This document shows, in pieces, positions 27,535 to 37,930 of a stretch of 64,000 nt of DNA. Every line of letters begins with the position of its first letter. Positions within the stretch are counted from its first letter, which is position 1. The DNA is taken from contig NZ_CP031416.1 in the NCBI RefSeq assembly GCF_003367375.1, forward strand, positions 3,940,674 to 4,004,673, read 5' to 3'. The notes beneath the pieces are model-generated. The model was not told the origin of the DNA. It did not search any database and saw only the letters and a list, made by a program, of their open reading frames with translations. A program made the position numbers and the translations under genes. This DNA comes from Gallaecimonas mangrovi (lineage in GTDB: Bacteria; Pseudomonadota; Gammaproteobacteria; Enterobacterales; Gallaecimonadaceae).

Positions 27535-28189
27535 CCACCTATTGTGCTTGAAGTTGTCTGGCAGTGGTCGCGGCGCAAGTGTCCCCCCTGGAACCAGTTC
27601 CGGTAAATAGCATTATAGTGAACCCCGTTCATCCCATTGCCTATTACATCGTCTCTTGATATTAAGGAACGAATAATATTGCTTCGGGGCATCGCTACAA
27701 CTTTTGTTGAACCAGCATGCCCCGAGTTGGCCATTTTGTCACCCTGTGTTTTTGCACTAGCTTAGGCTAAGCCCTTGCTATCAGGAAGAAAACCCTGGGT
27801 GCGTAAACAACAGTTTTACCTTTTAGGTCGCCCAAAAACGCCTGGTAATCTCCACGTCGAGCGGTAATTCATACCAGGCGACCGTGGTGGCGATAACAGT
27901 AAACGGCGACCCGCTGATGGCCTTTTGGCATGCCATGCCACATTTGGCCATTTATGGTGTTGCTTGAAAACAAAACCAGAAATGACTAACTCATCAGAAA
28001 ATACTGTTTCATTCGCAATAATTGAAATTAGCAGCGCTAACGCACTGTCTTTACTTGCCTACGCTGACGGCTTGGCGCAAGGTGTAGCACCTTAAGAAGC
28101 CGAAAAATCGCCACAAGGTTGTAAAAAAGGGATCTCTTCTAACCGTTTTGGCATTGCATTATCAAAGTGACAACAGGGTAAAGAAGTCG
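27535..28189. other. Long intergenic region with nested inverted repeats
   Basis: 655 bases without a convincing gene. It contains GCCTGGTA (27840-27847) inverted as TACCAGGC some 24 bases on, and a nested palindrome with outer arms ATGGCC (27917-27922) and GGCCAT (27946-27951) around TGGCATGCCA (27926-27935). A 38-codon ORF (27982-28098, plus) lacks a ribosome site. A 67-codon minus ORF at 27531-27734 has no family features. The region may hold the promoters of both flanking genes and operators of the XRE-type regulator, or the remains of a lost gene. Confidence 0.5.
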
Positions 28190-29695
28190 ATGTTGACCAC
28201 AGCACCAAAAACCACAATTTCAATGGCCACTATTTTAAAACCAATGCGGTTAGGTTTGACAACCTTGTTGCTGTCTATCACCACCGCGCAAGCGGCGAAT
28301 TTTGACCAAGGTGAAGCTGTCCCGTCAGCTCCCGTTGTCAGCCATCACAGCCTTCGCACCCATCAGGGCACCTTAAACTACAGCGCTGAAGTGGGCCGCA
28401 TCGCCATACGTGATGTAGCAACAGGCCAGGCCCATGGCTACATGGGCTATTTTGCGTATCGGGTGCCAAGTAAAACGCCAAGACCGGTGCTCTTTGTTTG
28501 GAACGGCGGCCCAGGTGCAAACTCCACCACCTTACAATTTGAAGCGGCAGGCCCGAAAATTCAGCACGGCCAAGGCCTTGCCGATAACCCTGAAACCTGG
28601 CTGCAATACGCTGATTTAGTGTTTGTTGACCCAATAGGCACTGGCTTTAGCCGTCCCACCGAACGCCGCTATGCCAGCGAATTTTATGGCACCGTTGGTG
28701 ACGTAGCCTCGGTTACCGAATTTGTGCGTAGCTGGCGCTTGTTACATGGCGCCGAGCAATCACCTATTTATCTTGCCGGTGAAAGCTGGGGCGCTGGCCG
28801 GGCCGGAAGCGTAGGCTATGCGTTGCTAAAACAGGGCATTCCGGTAGCAGGGCTGATGCTGCTTTCCGGTGGCGCCGGTTTGCACACCGAAAAAGTGCCG
28901 GCAGCAGAAGCCGCCGCCCTTAAAGTGGTCGACTTAGCACACAGCGCCTTTTATCACGGCAGACTCGCCAAATCGGTGGGTAGCAGTATCGAAGCGGTGG
29001 AAAAAGCCGCCAAAAATTGGGCCCTTAGCCACTACGCACCGGCGTTGGCAAATATCGCAAGTTTAAGTGGCAATGATAAAGCCGACATCATCAGCGGCTT
29101 AAGCCGCTTTACCGGTTTGCCAAAATCGGCCATTGATAAAGAGACCTTGCGCATTTCACCCAGAAGTTACCGCAGCCACTTATTACCCGGCAAAACCCTT
29201 AATACCTTTGATATGCGCAGAACCACAGCCCTGCCGGAATTGCCCAATCAGGCCATCGACCGCTACATTCGCCACGACTTAGCGTATGTCACCAGCCTGC
29301 CTTATTGGGGCCTGGACGGCGCTAAAGCCGGCTATGCTCCCAACGCAAACTACCCACAAACACCCGGCCAAAGCTGGAATTACGCAACGGCAAAACTGTC
29401 AGCTACTGAGGTAAAAGCAGCCATCGCAAAAGCCATCAAAGATGGCGGCGGCCCACCGAAATTAGGGCCGCCACTGCCTTCTGTCGAAGAAGCCAAACAG
29501 CTTGCTCCCGGCCTTAAAGTGCTGGTAGCAGCGGGCAGTTACGACTCGCTCAATAGCTGTACGGTAAACCAGGCACTTGCGAAAAAGTGGCCGGGTATCG
29601 CCTTCCGCTGCTACACCGGCGGCCATATGTTCTATCTCGATAAAGCGTCACGTTTGGCCTTTAACAAAGACCTCGCCAAGCTGATTAAAGACTGA
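28190..29695 (+). CDS. Exported S10-family serine carboxypeptidase-like protein
   Basis: A 501-residue alpha/beta-hydrolase. S10 signatures are visible: the oxyanion segment VWNGGPGANS, the nucleophile motif GESWGAGR, and the late Asp (VAAGSYDSLNSC) and His (GGHMFYLD). It should remove residues from peptide C-termini in the periplasm or outside. A signal sequence ends at TTAQA before ANFDQG. The ATG at 28190 follows GGGTAAAGAAG; in-frame ATGs at 28223 and 28244 would still leave a signal peptide. It is monocistronic, with a terminator behind. Confidence 0.87.
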   Translation: MLTTAPKTTISMATILKPMRLGLTTLLLSITTAQAANFDQGEAVPSAPVVSHHSLRTHQGTLNYSAEVGRIAIRDVATGQAHGYMGYFAYRVPSKTPRPVLFVWNGGPGANSTTLQFEAAGPKIQHGQGLADNPETWLQYADLVFVDPIGTGFSRPTERRYASEFYGTVGDVASVTEFVRSWRLLHGAEQSPIYLAGESWGAGRAGSVGYALLKQGIPVAGLMLLSGGAGLHTEKVPAAEAAALKVVDLAHSAFYHGRLAKSVGSSIEAVEKAAKNWALSHYAPALANIASLSGNDKADIISGLSRFTGLPKSAIDKETLRISPRSYRSHLLPGKTLNTFDMRRTTALPELPNQAIDRYIRHDLAYVTSLPYWGLDGAKAGYAPNANYPQTPGQSWNYATAKLSATEVKAAIAKAIKDGGGPPKLGPPLPSVEEAKQLAPGLKVLVAAGSYDSLNSCTVNQALAKKWPGIAFRCYTGGHMFYLDKASRLAFNKDLAKLIKD

Positions 29696-29710
29696 GCTTA
29701 GGCCCTGCCG

Positions 29711-29769
29711 ACAAGCCCCAGCCGTGCTACCTTTTTGCAAAGAAGGTGATGTTCGGCGGGGCTTTTTTT
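29711..29769 (+). terminator. Terminator behind the S10 peptidase gene
   Basis: AAGCCCC (29713-29719) pairs with GGGGCTT (29758-29764) across a longer loop and is followed by seven T. Confidence 0.65.
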
Positions 29770-29826
29770 ATTGCTAAAGCTTCACCAAGGTCGCTATTCA
29801 ATCAACCTAAATAAAGTAAAAACAAT

Positions 29827-30963
29827 ATGATAGATATCGATCAGTTCCTTACCCTGCTTGCAAAGAACGACGGCTCTGACCTTTACCTGTCAACAGGTGC
29901 CCCCCCTTGCGCTAAATTTCACGGCCAGCTCAAGATGCTCACCAAAGAGCCACTGGCGCCAGGTGAAATTGAAGAGGTTGCCAAGGCGGTGATGGACGAA
30001 GAGCAGCAGGAAAAATTTCGCAAAGAGTTAGAGATGAACCTGGCGCGCTCCATTGCCGGGGTGGGCCGTTTTCGGGTCAATATCTTCAAGCAACGTAATG
30101 AAGTCAGCATTGTCGCCCGCTATATCCGTAACGATATTCCTCGCCTTGAAGACTTAGGCATGCCAGAGGTGCTTAAAGAAGTGATCATGGCCAAGCGCGG
30201 CCTGGTGCTTTTTGTCGGTGCTACCGGTTCTGGCAAATCCACCTCATTGGCGGCGCTTATTGATTATCGCAACACCAATGCAAGTGGCCATATTATTACC
30301 ATTGAAGATCCGGTGGAGTTTGTACACAAACACAAGAAAAGCATCATTAATCAGCGCGAAGTGGGTACCGACACCCGCAGCTTTCACAGCGCCTTGATTA
30401 ACACCTTGCGCCAGGCCCCAGACGTTATTTTGATAGGCGAGATCCGTGACCGCGAAACCATGGAGCATGCCATTGCGTTTGCCGAAACCGGCCACCTTTG
30501 TATTTCTACCCTGCATGCTAATAACGCCAACCAAGCCTTGGATAGAATAATTAACTTCTTCCCGGAAGAGCGGCGGCCACAATTGCTGCTGGACTTGTCA
30601 CTCAACCTGCGCGCCTTTGTCTCACAACGACTGGTGCCGACGGTAGACGGCAAACGCTGCGCGGCGGTAGAGATTTTGCTGGGCACCTCGACGGTGCAAG
30701 ACATGATTAAACGCGGCGACGTGCATGCCATTAAAGAAATCATGCAAAAGTCGCAAAATCTCGGTATGCAAACCTTTGATAAAGCGCTATTTGATTTGCA
30801 CATGGCCGGGAAGATTGACCTTGACCAAGCCCTTAGAAATGCCGACTCGGTCAACGATCTGCGCCTTAAAATCAAGCTGGCTAAAAACGAGGTGGCAGGC
30901 CAAGGAGGTGGCGGCATGGAGCTGCGCTTGGAAGGCGACGAGGCAGACAAGTTAGACGACTAG
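29827..30963 (+). CDS. pilU: Type IV pilus twitching ATPase PilU
   Basis: A 378-residue retraction-type ATPase. Seen: Walker A GATGSGKST (131-139), the Asp box region IITIEDPVEFVH, Walker B APDVILIGEIRDRETM, and the His box FAETGHLCISTLHANNA. The N-terminal GSDLYLSTGAPP and the length match PilU better than PilT (about 345). It powers pilus retraction with PilT, which is not adjacent here (in many relatives pilT and pilU are neighbours). It is convergent with gppA, 27 bases apart. Confidence 0.92.
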   Translation: MIDIDQFLTLLAKNDGSDLYLSTGAPPCAKFHGQLKMLTKEPLAPGEIEEVAKAVMDEEQQEKFRKELEMNLARSIAGVGRFRVNIFKQRNEVSIVARYIRNDIPRLEDLGMPEVLKEVIMAKRGLVLFVGATGSGKSTSLAALIDYRNTNASGHIITIEDPVEFVHKHKKSIINQREVGTDTRSFHSALINTLRQAPDVILIGEIRDRETMEHAIAFAETGHLCISTLHANNANQALDRIINFFPEERRPQLLLDLSLNLRAFVSQRLVPTVDGKRCAAVEILLGTSTVQDMIKRGDVHAIKEIMQKSQNLGMQTFDKALFDLHMAGKIDLDQALRNADSVNDLRLKIKLAKNEVAGQGGGGMELRLEGDEADKLDD

Positions 30964-30990
30964 ACGCTGACAGCTACAGCCAAAGGCGGC

Positions 30991-32424
30991 TTACAAAAAC
31001 TGTAAATCCCAACCAATGGTTTGGTAGTTGCTTGCTTCTTCTTCAAGCTGGGTCGCCAGCAGCTTCTTGGCTGCAAGCCATTGGCTCGGCAGTTCAAGGC
31101 TGAACTTATGGCCGTTAACACCAAGCGAAATACCGTCGGGCAGGGCCCCGCGGTGGCCACAAAGCAAAATGGCTAACCGCAATATCATTAGCGCGGGTAA
31201 ATTCGGCTGGGTTGCCGTTAATGCCCCTTGTTGGTGATTAACCAAGTCGGCAATAACAGCCTTATCGCTGTCACAAAAACCGGGTAAATCTAAATGGCGA
31301 ATAAGGTAGTCACCATGGCCGCACGCCTGCTTAAAACCGATAGCAAGGCCAAGTTCATGCAACCGGGCAGCGGCCATGGTCAGCGAAAGCGTTTTGTCAT
31401 TGAGCTGTGCCTGCCCCAGTAGCCCTACCAACTGCGCCACCCTTTGCCCTTGCTCATCATCAACAGAGAAACGCGAGACAATGGCCGCTAAGGTGCGGCT
31501 GCGCACATCTTTTTCGGCTTGCGGTAACAAGCCATACAGCACCCCTTCACGCAAGGCGCCACCGGAGGCCTGCATGTCTTTAACGTCCAGGCTTTCAAAA
31601 ATGGCAATAAGAATGGCAAGACCAGCAGCAAACACTGGCTTACGCTCTTCGCCTAAGCCCGGCATGACCAGCTTATCAAGGCTGCCACAGGCAATGGTGG
31701 CGTTAAGGGTTTGCCGCAATCGCGCCAGGGTCACCGACTCATCTTCACCGCGTGCTAGTTGCACCTCTTGCACGGCCTGCACCGAACCAGAAGCACCAAC
31801 ACAATGGCTCCAGCCGCGTTTGAGGTAGTCATCTTTAAGCGGCGCCAGCCTCGCTTTGGCAGCATCAATAGCCTGGTCAAATTGTGCCTGGCCCAAGTTG
31901 CCGCCTTTAAAATAGCGCTGCTGAAAAGTCACGCAGCCCATTTCCAGGCTTTTGAGCTGCTCGGGAGTAAAGTCGGTACCGATTATAAGCTCGGTCGAAG
32001 CGCCACCAATATCCACCACCAAGCGACGGCCACTTTGGCCAGCGGTATGGGCCACCCCTTGGTAAATCAGCGCCGCTTCTTCTTCGCCGCTAATCACCTC
32101 AATGGGCCGGCCTAAGATCTGCTGGCCTTTTTCTAAAAACTGCTCGGCATTTTTTGCAAATCGCAGCGTGGCCGTGGCCACCACGCGCACTTGCTCGGTA
32201 GGAATACCTTCTAAACGCTCAGCAAAAAGCGACAGGCATTCCCAGCCTCTTTCCATGGCGTCAGTTGAAAGCTGATAGTCATCATCAAGGCCAGCGGCCA
32301 AACGCACCTTGCGTTTAACCTTGGCCAGGATTTGCACCTGGCCATAAAGGGCGCGCACCACCAACATGTGGAAGCTGTTTGAACCGAGATCGATGGCCGC
32401 AAACAGCGGGCTGGTTTTACGCAC
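30991..32424 (-). CDS. gppA: Ppx/GppA-family guanosine pentaphosphate phosphohydrolase/exopolyphosphatase
   Basis: A 477-residue actin-like ATPase-fold enzyme that converts pppGpp to ppGpp and can degrade polyphosphate. Seen: phosphate 1 loop AIDLGSNSFHMLVVRA, adenosine/phosphate motif EAALIYQGVAHT, and phosphate 2 loop LVVDIGGASTELIIG. The start is a GTG (32424) seven bases behind the rhlB stop with GAGG before it; upstream ATG/GTG codons lie inside rhlB and would give an Ala-rich tail foreign to the family. The rhlB-gppA pair is conserved in enterobacteria. Confidence 0.9.
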   Translation of the reverse strand: MRKTSPLFAAIDLGSNSFHMLVVRALYGQVQILAKVKRKVRLAAGLDDDYQLSTDAMERGWECLSLFAERLEGIPTEQVRVVATATLRFAKNAEQFLEKGQQILGRPIEVISGEEEAALIYQGVAHTAGQSGRRLVVDIGGASTELIIGTDFTPEQLKSLEMGCVTFQQRYFKGGNLGQAQFDQAIDAAKARLAPLKDDYLKRGWSHCVGASGSVQAVQEVQLARGEDESVTLARLRQTLNATIACGSLDKLVMPGLGEERKPVFAAGLAILIAIFESLDVKDMQASGGALREGVLYGLLPQAEKDVRSRTLAAIVSRFSVDDEQGQRVAQLVGLLGQAQLNDKTLSLTMAAARLHELGLAIGFKQACGHGDYLIRHLDLPGFCDSDKAVIADLVNHQQGALTATQPNLPALMILRLAILLCGHRGALPDGISLGVNGHKFSLELPSQWLAAKKLLATQLEEEASNYQTIGWDLQFL

Positions 32425-32431
32425 CTTGGCC

Positions 32432-33730
32432 TCAGTTAGACGAGCTGCGGCGTTGGGGGCTGCGACTGCGACCACGGCCTCTGCCATTACCACCGCTACT
32501 GCGGTTGCCAGGGCGGTCACGGCTGGCGCGCTGCATGCGCAGCGGCGGCTTAAGGTCGGTCAAGAGCGCATCAGAGCGATACTGGCTCACCGGGATCTCA
32601 TGGCCAATGTATTCTTCGATAGCCGGCAGGTTGAAGACGTACTCTTCACAGGCCAGGCTCACCGCATGGCCAGAGGCACCAGCGCGGCCGGTACGGCCAA
32701 TACGGTGCACATAGTCTTCGCAGTCGTCAGGCAAGTCGAAGTTGTAAACGTGGGTAACCGCAGGAATATGCAGGCCACGGGCAGCAACGTCGGTGGCAAC
32801 CAAAAAGTCCAACTTACCGGCGGTAAAGTCTTCCAGGATGGTCAGACGTTTTTTCTGCGGTACGTCGCCCGTTAACAGGCCAACGCGGTGGCCATCGGCA
32901 GCGAGGTAACCCCAGACCCGTTCACACACTACCTTGGTATTAGCAAATACAATCGCCCGTTCCGGCCAGTCTTCTTCTATTAAGGTCAGCAGCAGCTTGT
33001 ACTTATCTTCCTTGGAAGGATAAAAAAGCTCTTCGGTGATACGGGCGCCGGTTTTTTGCGTCGGTTCCACTTCTACGTGCTCAGGGTTATCCATGTGCTC
33101 GTAGGCCAGCTCCTGTACTTTAAAAGACAGGGTGGCAGAAAACAGCAGGTTCAGCCGCTGGTTGGGCTCGGGCATCCGCCTAAACAGGTAACGGATGTCT
33201 TTAATAAAGCCCAAGTCAAACATACGGTCGGCTTCGTCCAGCACCACCACTTGAATGGCTTTCAGGTCGAACACGCCCTGTTTGAAATAATCGATAATGC
33301 GGCCGGTGGTACCAATCAAAATATCGATACCGTCTTCCAACTGCTTGCGTTGGCTTTCATAACCCTCGCCACCATAGATTAGCCCCATCGTTAATTTCGA
33401 TTCACGGGCCATTTCGATGGCATCTTTATGGATTTGAACAGCCAATTCCCGCGTCGGCGCCATGATAATGGCACGGGGTTGTTGCGGTTTTCGATCAGAT
33501 GCAGCGGGATTATTTAACAAGTGATGAAAGGTTGCAGCCAGGAAGGCAACGGTCTTGCCGGTACCTGTTTGTGCTTGACCTGCAACGTCTTTTCCCTTGA
33601 GCGCTATCGGTAACGACAGCGCTTGAATGGGCGTACAATTGTTAAAACCCTTTTCTGAAAGGGCTTTTATTACCGGTTCTGCAAGACCAAGTTCGCTGAA
33701 CTTGGTTTCAGTTAAATGCGTCTTTGTCAT
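32432..33730 (-). CDS. rhlB: ATP-dependent RNA helicase RhlB
   Basis: A 432-residue DEAD-box helicase, part of the RNA degradosome in E. coli. Seen: Q motif region ([19 protein letters not shown]), Walker [18 protein letters not shown] in [17 protein letters not shown], and [10 protein letters not shown]. The C-terminus is a basic Arg/Ser/Gly-rich tail ([15 protein letters not shown]) for RNA binding. It is divergent from trxA, in the standard order gppA-rhlB / trxA-rho. Confidence 0.96.
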   Translation of the reverse strand: MTKTHLTETKFSELGLAEPVIKALSEKGFNNCTPIQALSLPIALKGKDVAGQAQTGTGKTVAFLAATFHHLLNNPAASDRKPQQPRAIIMAPTRELAVQIHKDAIEMARESKLTMGLIYGGEGYESQRKQLEDGIDILIGTTGRIIDYFKQGVFDLKAIQVVVLDEADRMFDLGFIKDIRYLFRRMPEPNQRLNLLFSATLSFKVQELAYEHMDNPEHVEVEPTQKTGARITEELFYPSKEDKYKLLLTLIEEDWPERAIVFANTKVVCERVWGYLAADGHRVGLLTGDVPQKKRLTILEDFTAGKLDFLVATDVAARGLHIPAVTHVYNFDLPDDCEDYVHRIGRTGRAGASGHAVSLACEEYVFNLPAIEEYIGHEIPVSQYRSDALLTDLKPPLRMQRASRDRPGNRSSGGNGRGRGRSRSPQRRSSSN

Positions 33731-33846
33731 AGGGGTCCAAGCATATCAGCTTCAGCTTGCAATGAGGAACAGATTCCTTTGAAATAGGTCCGTCCAGCGC
33801 CGAGGCGGCTGACAGCCCCGGAACGCTAATTTTATTGGAGAAAGCC

Positions 33847-34173
33847 ATGAGCGACAAAATTGTTCACGTGAGTGACGAAAGCTTTGAAGACAACGTGCTC
33901 AAAGCCCAAGGCCCTGTGCTGGTAGATTTCTGGGCCGAATGGTGCGGTCCCTGTAAAATGATCGCTCCTGTTCTGGACGATGTAGCTGAAGAATACGAAG
34001 GCAAATTGACCATCGCTAAGCTCAACATCGACTCCTCCCCCGCTACTGCTCCGCAGTACGGCGTGCGCGGCATCCCAACACTGATCCTGTTTAAAAACGG
34101 TAACGTGGCTGCAACTAAGGTCGGTGCGCTGTCCAAAACTCAATTAAAAGAGTTCCTGGACGCCAACATCTGA
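33847..34173 (+). CDS. trxA: Thioredoxin 1
   Basis: A 108-residue cytoplasmic disulfide reductase. The active site is WCGPC (Cys33, Cys36), with the cis-Pro loop [11 protein letters not shown]. The ATG at 33847 is chosen for GGAG seven bases upstream; an in-frame codon at 33835 would add four residues. Length equals E. coli TrxA. Confidence 0.97.
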   Translation: MSDKIVHVSDESFEDNVLKAQGPVLVDFWAEWCGPCKMIAPVLDDVAEEYEGKLTIAKLNIDSSPATAPQYGVRGIPTLILFKNGNVAATKVGALSKTQLKEFLDANI

Positions 34174-34180
34174 TCCCGTA

Positions 34181-34207
34181 AACAAGGCGCTGTGAGCGCC
34201 TTGTTTA
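34181..34207 (+). terminator. Hairpin terminator behind trxA
   Basis: AACAAGGCGCT, loop GTG, AGCGCCTTGTT: a perfect 11-bp stem followed by TATAAT rather than a long T-run, so termination may be partial and allow some read-through toward rho. Confidence 0.6.
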
Positions 34208-34352
34208 TAATGTCGCCTTTTATTCCTAGACTTAGCGCAATTTCGCTGCTAATTTAGTCCCGTATTGCTTCCCTTCATGCCCTTCCTGTGTTCACGCCGG
34301 GGCGTGGATTTTCCCGTTGATACTAAAAAAACGTTTTAGACAACCCACCACT

Positions 34353-35618
34353 ATGAATCTTACCGAGTTAAAGAATACGCCAGTTCCTGAACTGGTAGCC
34401 CTGGCCGACACGATGGGCCTGGAAAACATGGCACGGGCTCGCAAACAAGACATTATTTTTGCGATCCTTAAAGCCCACGCAAAATCAGGCGAAGATATTT
34501 TCGGCGACGGTGTACTTGAGATCCTGCAGGACGGCTTTGGCTTCCTTCGCAGCGCCGACTCCTCTTATCTGGCCGGTCCCGATGACATTTATGTCTCGCC
34601 CAGTCAAATTCGCCGTTTCAACCTGCGCACGGGTGACACCATCGCCGGTAAAATTCGGCCACCGAAGGAAGGGGAACGCTATTTCGCCCTCCTGAAAGTC
34701 AACGAAGTTAACTTCGACCGCCCTGAAAACTCCCGCAGTAAAATCCTTTTCGAAAACCTCACGCCGCTTCATGCCAACAGCCGTATGCGCATGGAACGGG
34801 GTAATGGGTCTACCGAAGACATTACTGCCCGGGTTTTGGATTTGGCATCGCCAATCGGTAAAGGCCAGCGCGGCCTTATCGTGGCGCCGCCCAAGGCCGG
34901 TAAAACCATACTGCTGCAAAACATTGCCCAGAGCATTACCTACAACCATCCGGAAACCACCCTCATTGTGCTGCTGATTGACGAGCGCCCAGAGGAAGTG
35001 ACCGAGATGCAGCGCCTGGTAAAAGGCGAAGTGGTTGCCTCTACCTTTGATGAACCAGCCAGCCGCCACGTACAGGTTGCGGAAATGGTCATTGAAAAGG
35101 CCAAGCGCCTGGTTGAGCACAAAAAAGACGTGGTTATTTTGCTCGACTCTATTACCCGTCTGGCCCGCGCCTACAACACCGTGGTACCGAGCTCCGGTAA
35201 AGTACTGACCGGTGGTGTTGACGCCAACGCTCTGCACAAACCGAAGCGCTTTTTCGGTGCAGCACGTAACGTTGAAGAAGGCGGCAGCCTAACCATCATC
35301 GCTACCGCTCTGATTGATACCGGTTCCAAAATGGACGAGGTTATCTACGAAGAGTTTAAAGGTACCGGTAACATGGAACTGCACCTATCGCGGAAAATCG
35401 CTGAAAAGCGGGTGTTCCCGGCTATCGACTTCAACCGCTCCGGTACTCGCCGCGAAGAGTTGCTGTGCCGTGAAGACGAGCTGCAGAAGATGTGGATCTT
35501 GCGCAAAATTCTGCATCCCATGGACGAAATGGCGGCGATGGAATTCCTCATCGACAAACTGTCGATGACCAAAACCAACGACGAGTTCTTCGAAGCGATG
35601 AAACGCACCAAGAGCTAA
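34353..35618 (+). CDS. rho: Transcription termination factor Rho
   Basis: A 421-residue hexameric RNA-dependent ATPase (E. coli 419). Seen: the Rho N-terminal helical domain ([19 protein letters not shown]), the cold-shock-like RNA-binding domain ([20 protein letters not shown]), Walker A APPKAGKT, Walker [17 protein letters not shown], and Q/R-loop region [12 protein letters not shown]. The ATG at 34353 matches the family start; the upstream TTG adds a non-family stretch. The 180-base leader between trxA and rho may carry autoregulation as in E. coli, but no leader peptide is evident. Confidence 0.97.
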   Translation: MNLTELKNTPVPELVALADTMGLENMARARKQDIIFAILKAHAKSGEDIFGDGVLEILQDGFGFLRSADSSYLAGPDDIYVSPSQIRRFNLRTGDTIAGKIRPPKEGERYFALLKVNEVNFDRPENSRSKILFENLTPLHANSRMRMERGNGSTEDITARVLDLASPIGKGQRGLIVAPPKAGKTILLQNIAQSITYNHPETTLIVLLIDERPEEVTEMQRLVKGEVVASTFDEPASRHVQVAEMVIEKAKRLVEHKKDVVILLDSITRLARAYNTVVPSSGKVLTGGVDANALHKPKRFFGAARNVEEGGSLTIIATALIDTGSKMDEVIYEEFKGTGNMELHLSRKIAEKRVFPAIDFNRSGTRREELLCREDELQKMWILRKILHPMDEMAAMEFLIDKLSMTKTNDEFFEAMKRTKS

Positions 35619-35623
35619 GTCTT

Positions 35624-35654
35624 AAAACCCCCGCCCGTTGGCGGGGGTTTTGTT
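35624..35654 (+). terminator. Intrinsic terminator behind rho
   Basis: AAAACCCCCGCC, loop CGTT, GGCGGGGGTTTT, then GTTTT. Confidence 0.93.
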
Positions 35655-35708
35655 TTAAGGCCCTAGGCGCGGCATAATGACGCCACTTCAACCAGCCCAG
35701 TAGTGCCA

Positions 35709-37184
35709 ATGAAATACCGGGATCTTCGCGACTTTATCGACCAGCTCGAACAAATGGGCGAGCTTAAGCGCATCAAACACCCTATCAGCCCCGAACTGGA
35801 AATGACCGAGGTAGCAGACCGCACCCTACGCGCAGAAGGGCCAGCACTGCTTTTTGAAAACCCAACCGGCTACGACATGCCGGTACTGGTAAACCTCTTT
35901 GGCACGGCGCGCCGCGTTGCACTGGGCATGGGCCAAGAAGACGTTACCGCCCTTAGGGAAGTGGGTAAGTTGTTGGCTTACCTCAAAGAACCTGAGCCAC
36001 CGAAAGGTTTTAAAGAGCTGTGGGACAAATTGCCGGTCTTTAAGCAAGTGCTAAACATGCCGGTTAAAAAGCTTAAAACAGCGCCTTGCCAAGAAGTGAT
36101 ACTGGAAGGCGATGCGGTCGACTTGGACACAGTACCGATTCAAAAGTGCTGGCCAGAAGATGCGGCACCACTGATGACCTGGGGCCTGACCGTTACCCGC
36201 GGTCCCTACAAAAAGCGCCAGAATTTAGGGATTTATCGCCAGCAGAAACTCGGCAAAAACAAAATCATCATGCGCTGGCTGTCACACCGCGGCGGCGCCT
36301 TGGATTTTGCGGAATTCAAAGAAGCCCACCCAGGTGAAAAATTCCCGGTGGTGGTCGCTTTTGGCGCCGACCCGGCCACCATTATTGGTGCCGTAACGCC
36401 GGTGCCTGACAGCCTTTCTGAATATGCGTTTGCTGGGCTGCTGCGCGGCACTAAAACCGAAGTGGTACAAGCCGTTAGCTGCGATTTGGAAATCCCCGCT
36501 GGCGCCGAGCTGGTGCTGGAAGGCTACATCGACCCTGATGAAACCCATATGGAAGGCCCTTTTGGCGACCATACCGGTTATTACAACGAGCAAGAACGCC
36601 ACGCGGTTTTTACCATTACCCATATTACCAAGCGCAAAGACGCGATTTACCACAGCACTTACACCGGTCGGCCGCCGGATGAACCGGCCGTGCTGGGCCT
36701 GGCTCTCAATGAAGTGTTTGTGCCGATACTGCAAAAGCAGTTTCCGGAAATTGTCGATTTCTACCTGCCGCCGGAAGGCTGTAGCTACCGCATGGCAGTG
36801 GTCACCATGAAAAAGCGTTATCCCGGCCATGCCAAACGGGTGATGATGGGGGTTTGGTCTTTCCTGCGGCAGTTTATGTACACCAAATTTGTTATCGTTT
36901 GTGACGATGATATTAATGCCCGCGACTGGAAAGATGTGATCTGGGCCATTACCACCCGGATGGACCCGAAGCGGGACACCGTGTTTATTGAAAACACCCC
37001 CATCGACTTCCTCGACTTTGCCTCACCGGAGGCAGGAATTGGGTCGAAAATGGGTTTGGATGCCACCAATAAGTGGCCGGGCGAAGTGCACCGCGACTGG
37101 GGCCACCCTATCGTTAAAGATCCAGACGTCGTGGCACGTATCGATGCTATCTGGGACGAGCTAGGCATCCTCGACAACCAATAA
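35709..37184 (+). CDS. ubiD: 4-hydroxy-3-polyprenylbenzoate decarboxylase UbiD
   Basis: A 491-residue prenyl-FMN-dependent decarboxylase of ubiquinone synthesis (E. coli 497). Seen: the start [20 protein letters not shown], the NLGIYRQQ segment of the prenyl-FMN/metal site, PEFPxx-type [11 protein letters not shown], and [20 protein letters not shown]. It needs UbiX (not in the window) for its cofactor. The ATG at 35709 is preferred to a GTG two codons earlier. It is followed nine bases later by fre, a conserved pairing. Confidence 0.96.
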   Translation: MKYRDLRDFIDQLEQMGELKRIKHPISPELEMTEVADRTLRAEGPALLFENPTGYDMPVLVNLFGTARRVALGMGQEDVTALREVGKLLAYLKEPEPPKGFKELWDKLPVFKQVLNMPVKKLKTAPCQEVILEGDAVDLDTVPIQKCWPEDAAPLMTWGLTVTRGPYKKRQNLGIYRQQKLGKNKIIMRWLSHRGGALDFAEFKEAHPGEKFPVVVAFGADPATIIGAVTPVPDSLSEYAFAGLLRGTKTEVVQAVSCDLEIPAGAELVLEGYIDPDETHMEGPFGDHTGYYNEQERHAVFTITHITKRKDAIYHSTYTGRPPDEPAVLGLALNEVFVPILQKQFPEIVDFYLPPEGCSYRMAVVTMKKRYPGHAKRVMMGVWSFLRQFMYTKFVIVCDDDINARDWKDVIWAITTRMDPKRDTVFIENTPIDFLDFASPEAGIGSKMGLDATNKWPGEVHRDWGHPIVKDPDVVARIDAIWDELGILDNQ

Positions 37185-37193
37185 AGAGTCATT

Positions 37194-37889
37194 ATGCAGA
37201 GAATTAAATGTCGGGTGCTGGATGTGCGCCCCTTTAGCGACACCGTTTACCATATCCGCTTAGCAGCGCCTAAAGGCCTGCATTTTAATGCTGGGCAATA
37301 CCTGAAAGTGGTGATGAGCGAAGAAGACAAACGCCCCTTTTCTATCGCCTCGGTAGCCGGTGAAGAGGTGCTGGAGCTGCACCTTGGCGCCTTCAGCCCA
37401 GACTCTTGGGCCATGCAAGTGGTTGAGCATTTTCAAAGCCAGCCAGAGGTTGAGCTGGAAATGGCTGACGGCAATGCCCATCTGCGGGAAGATTCAAAAA
37501 GGCCGCTGATTTTAATCGCAGGTGGCACGGGCTTTTCCTATGTGCGGGCGATTTTGCGCCGCGCCTTAACCTTGAACCCGGACCGCCACATTCAGGTCTT
37601 CTGGGGCGGTAAAACACCAGAGGCACTTTACCTGCATAACGAAATGAAGGCGCTAGATGCCACCCATGCCAACCTTAAATATATTCCGGTAGTCGAAGAG
37701 CTACCCGCCGACTTTGACGGTCAGCAAGGGCTGGTGCTAGATGTGGTAAAGGCGATGAATCCAGACTTGTCCGGCTTTGATATCTACATCGCTGGCCGCT
37801 TTGAAATGGCGGCTGTGGCCCGCGATTTATTCCTGGCCCACGGTGCCAGCAGCGATAATTTGTTTGGTGACGCTTTCGCGTTTATCTAA
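37194..37889 (+). CDS. fre: NAD(P)H-flavin reductase Fre
   Basis: A 231-residue ferredoxin-reductase-fold enzyme that produces free reduced flavin, which can feed ubiquinone synthesis, iron reduction and ribonucleotide reductase activation. Seen: flavin-binding RPFSIASVAG and the nucleotide-binding LILIAGGTGFSYVRAIL; the end has the aromatic GDAFAFI typical of Fre. It is co-transcribed with ubiD and followed by a strong terminator. Confidence 0.95.
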   Translation: MQRIKCRVLDVRPFSDTVYHIRLAAPKGLHFNAGQYLKVVMSEEDKRPFSIASVAGEEVLELHLGAFSPDSWAMQVVEHFQSQPEVELEMADGNAHLREDSKRPLILIAGGTGFSYVRAILRRALTLNPDRHIQVFWGGKTPEALYLHNEMKALDATHANLKYIPVVEELPADFDGQQGLVLDVVKAMNPDLSGFDIYIAGRFEMAAVARDLFLAHGASSDNLFGDAFAFI

Positions 37890-37902
37890 AAAATCTCTCA
37901 AT

Positions 37903-37930
37903 AAAAAAGGCCGCGAAAGCGGCCTTTTTT
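37903..37930. terminator. Bidirectional terminator between fre and the AEC transporter
   Basis: AAAAAAGGCCGC, GNRA-type loop GAAA, GCGGCCTTTTTT; symmetrical runs fit both convergent genes. Confidence 0.95.

Noticed and set aside
27531-27734. 67-codon minus-strand ORF overlapping the XRE-type gene start
   Set aside because: Odd composition, no ribosome site, and it overlaps the promoter of the regulator.
27982-28098. 38-codon ORF in the long gene-free region
   Set aside because: No ribosome site and no signal peptide or family features; not enough for a gene.
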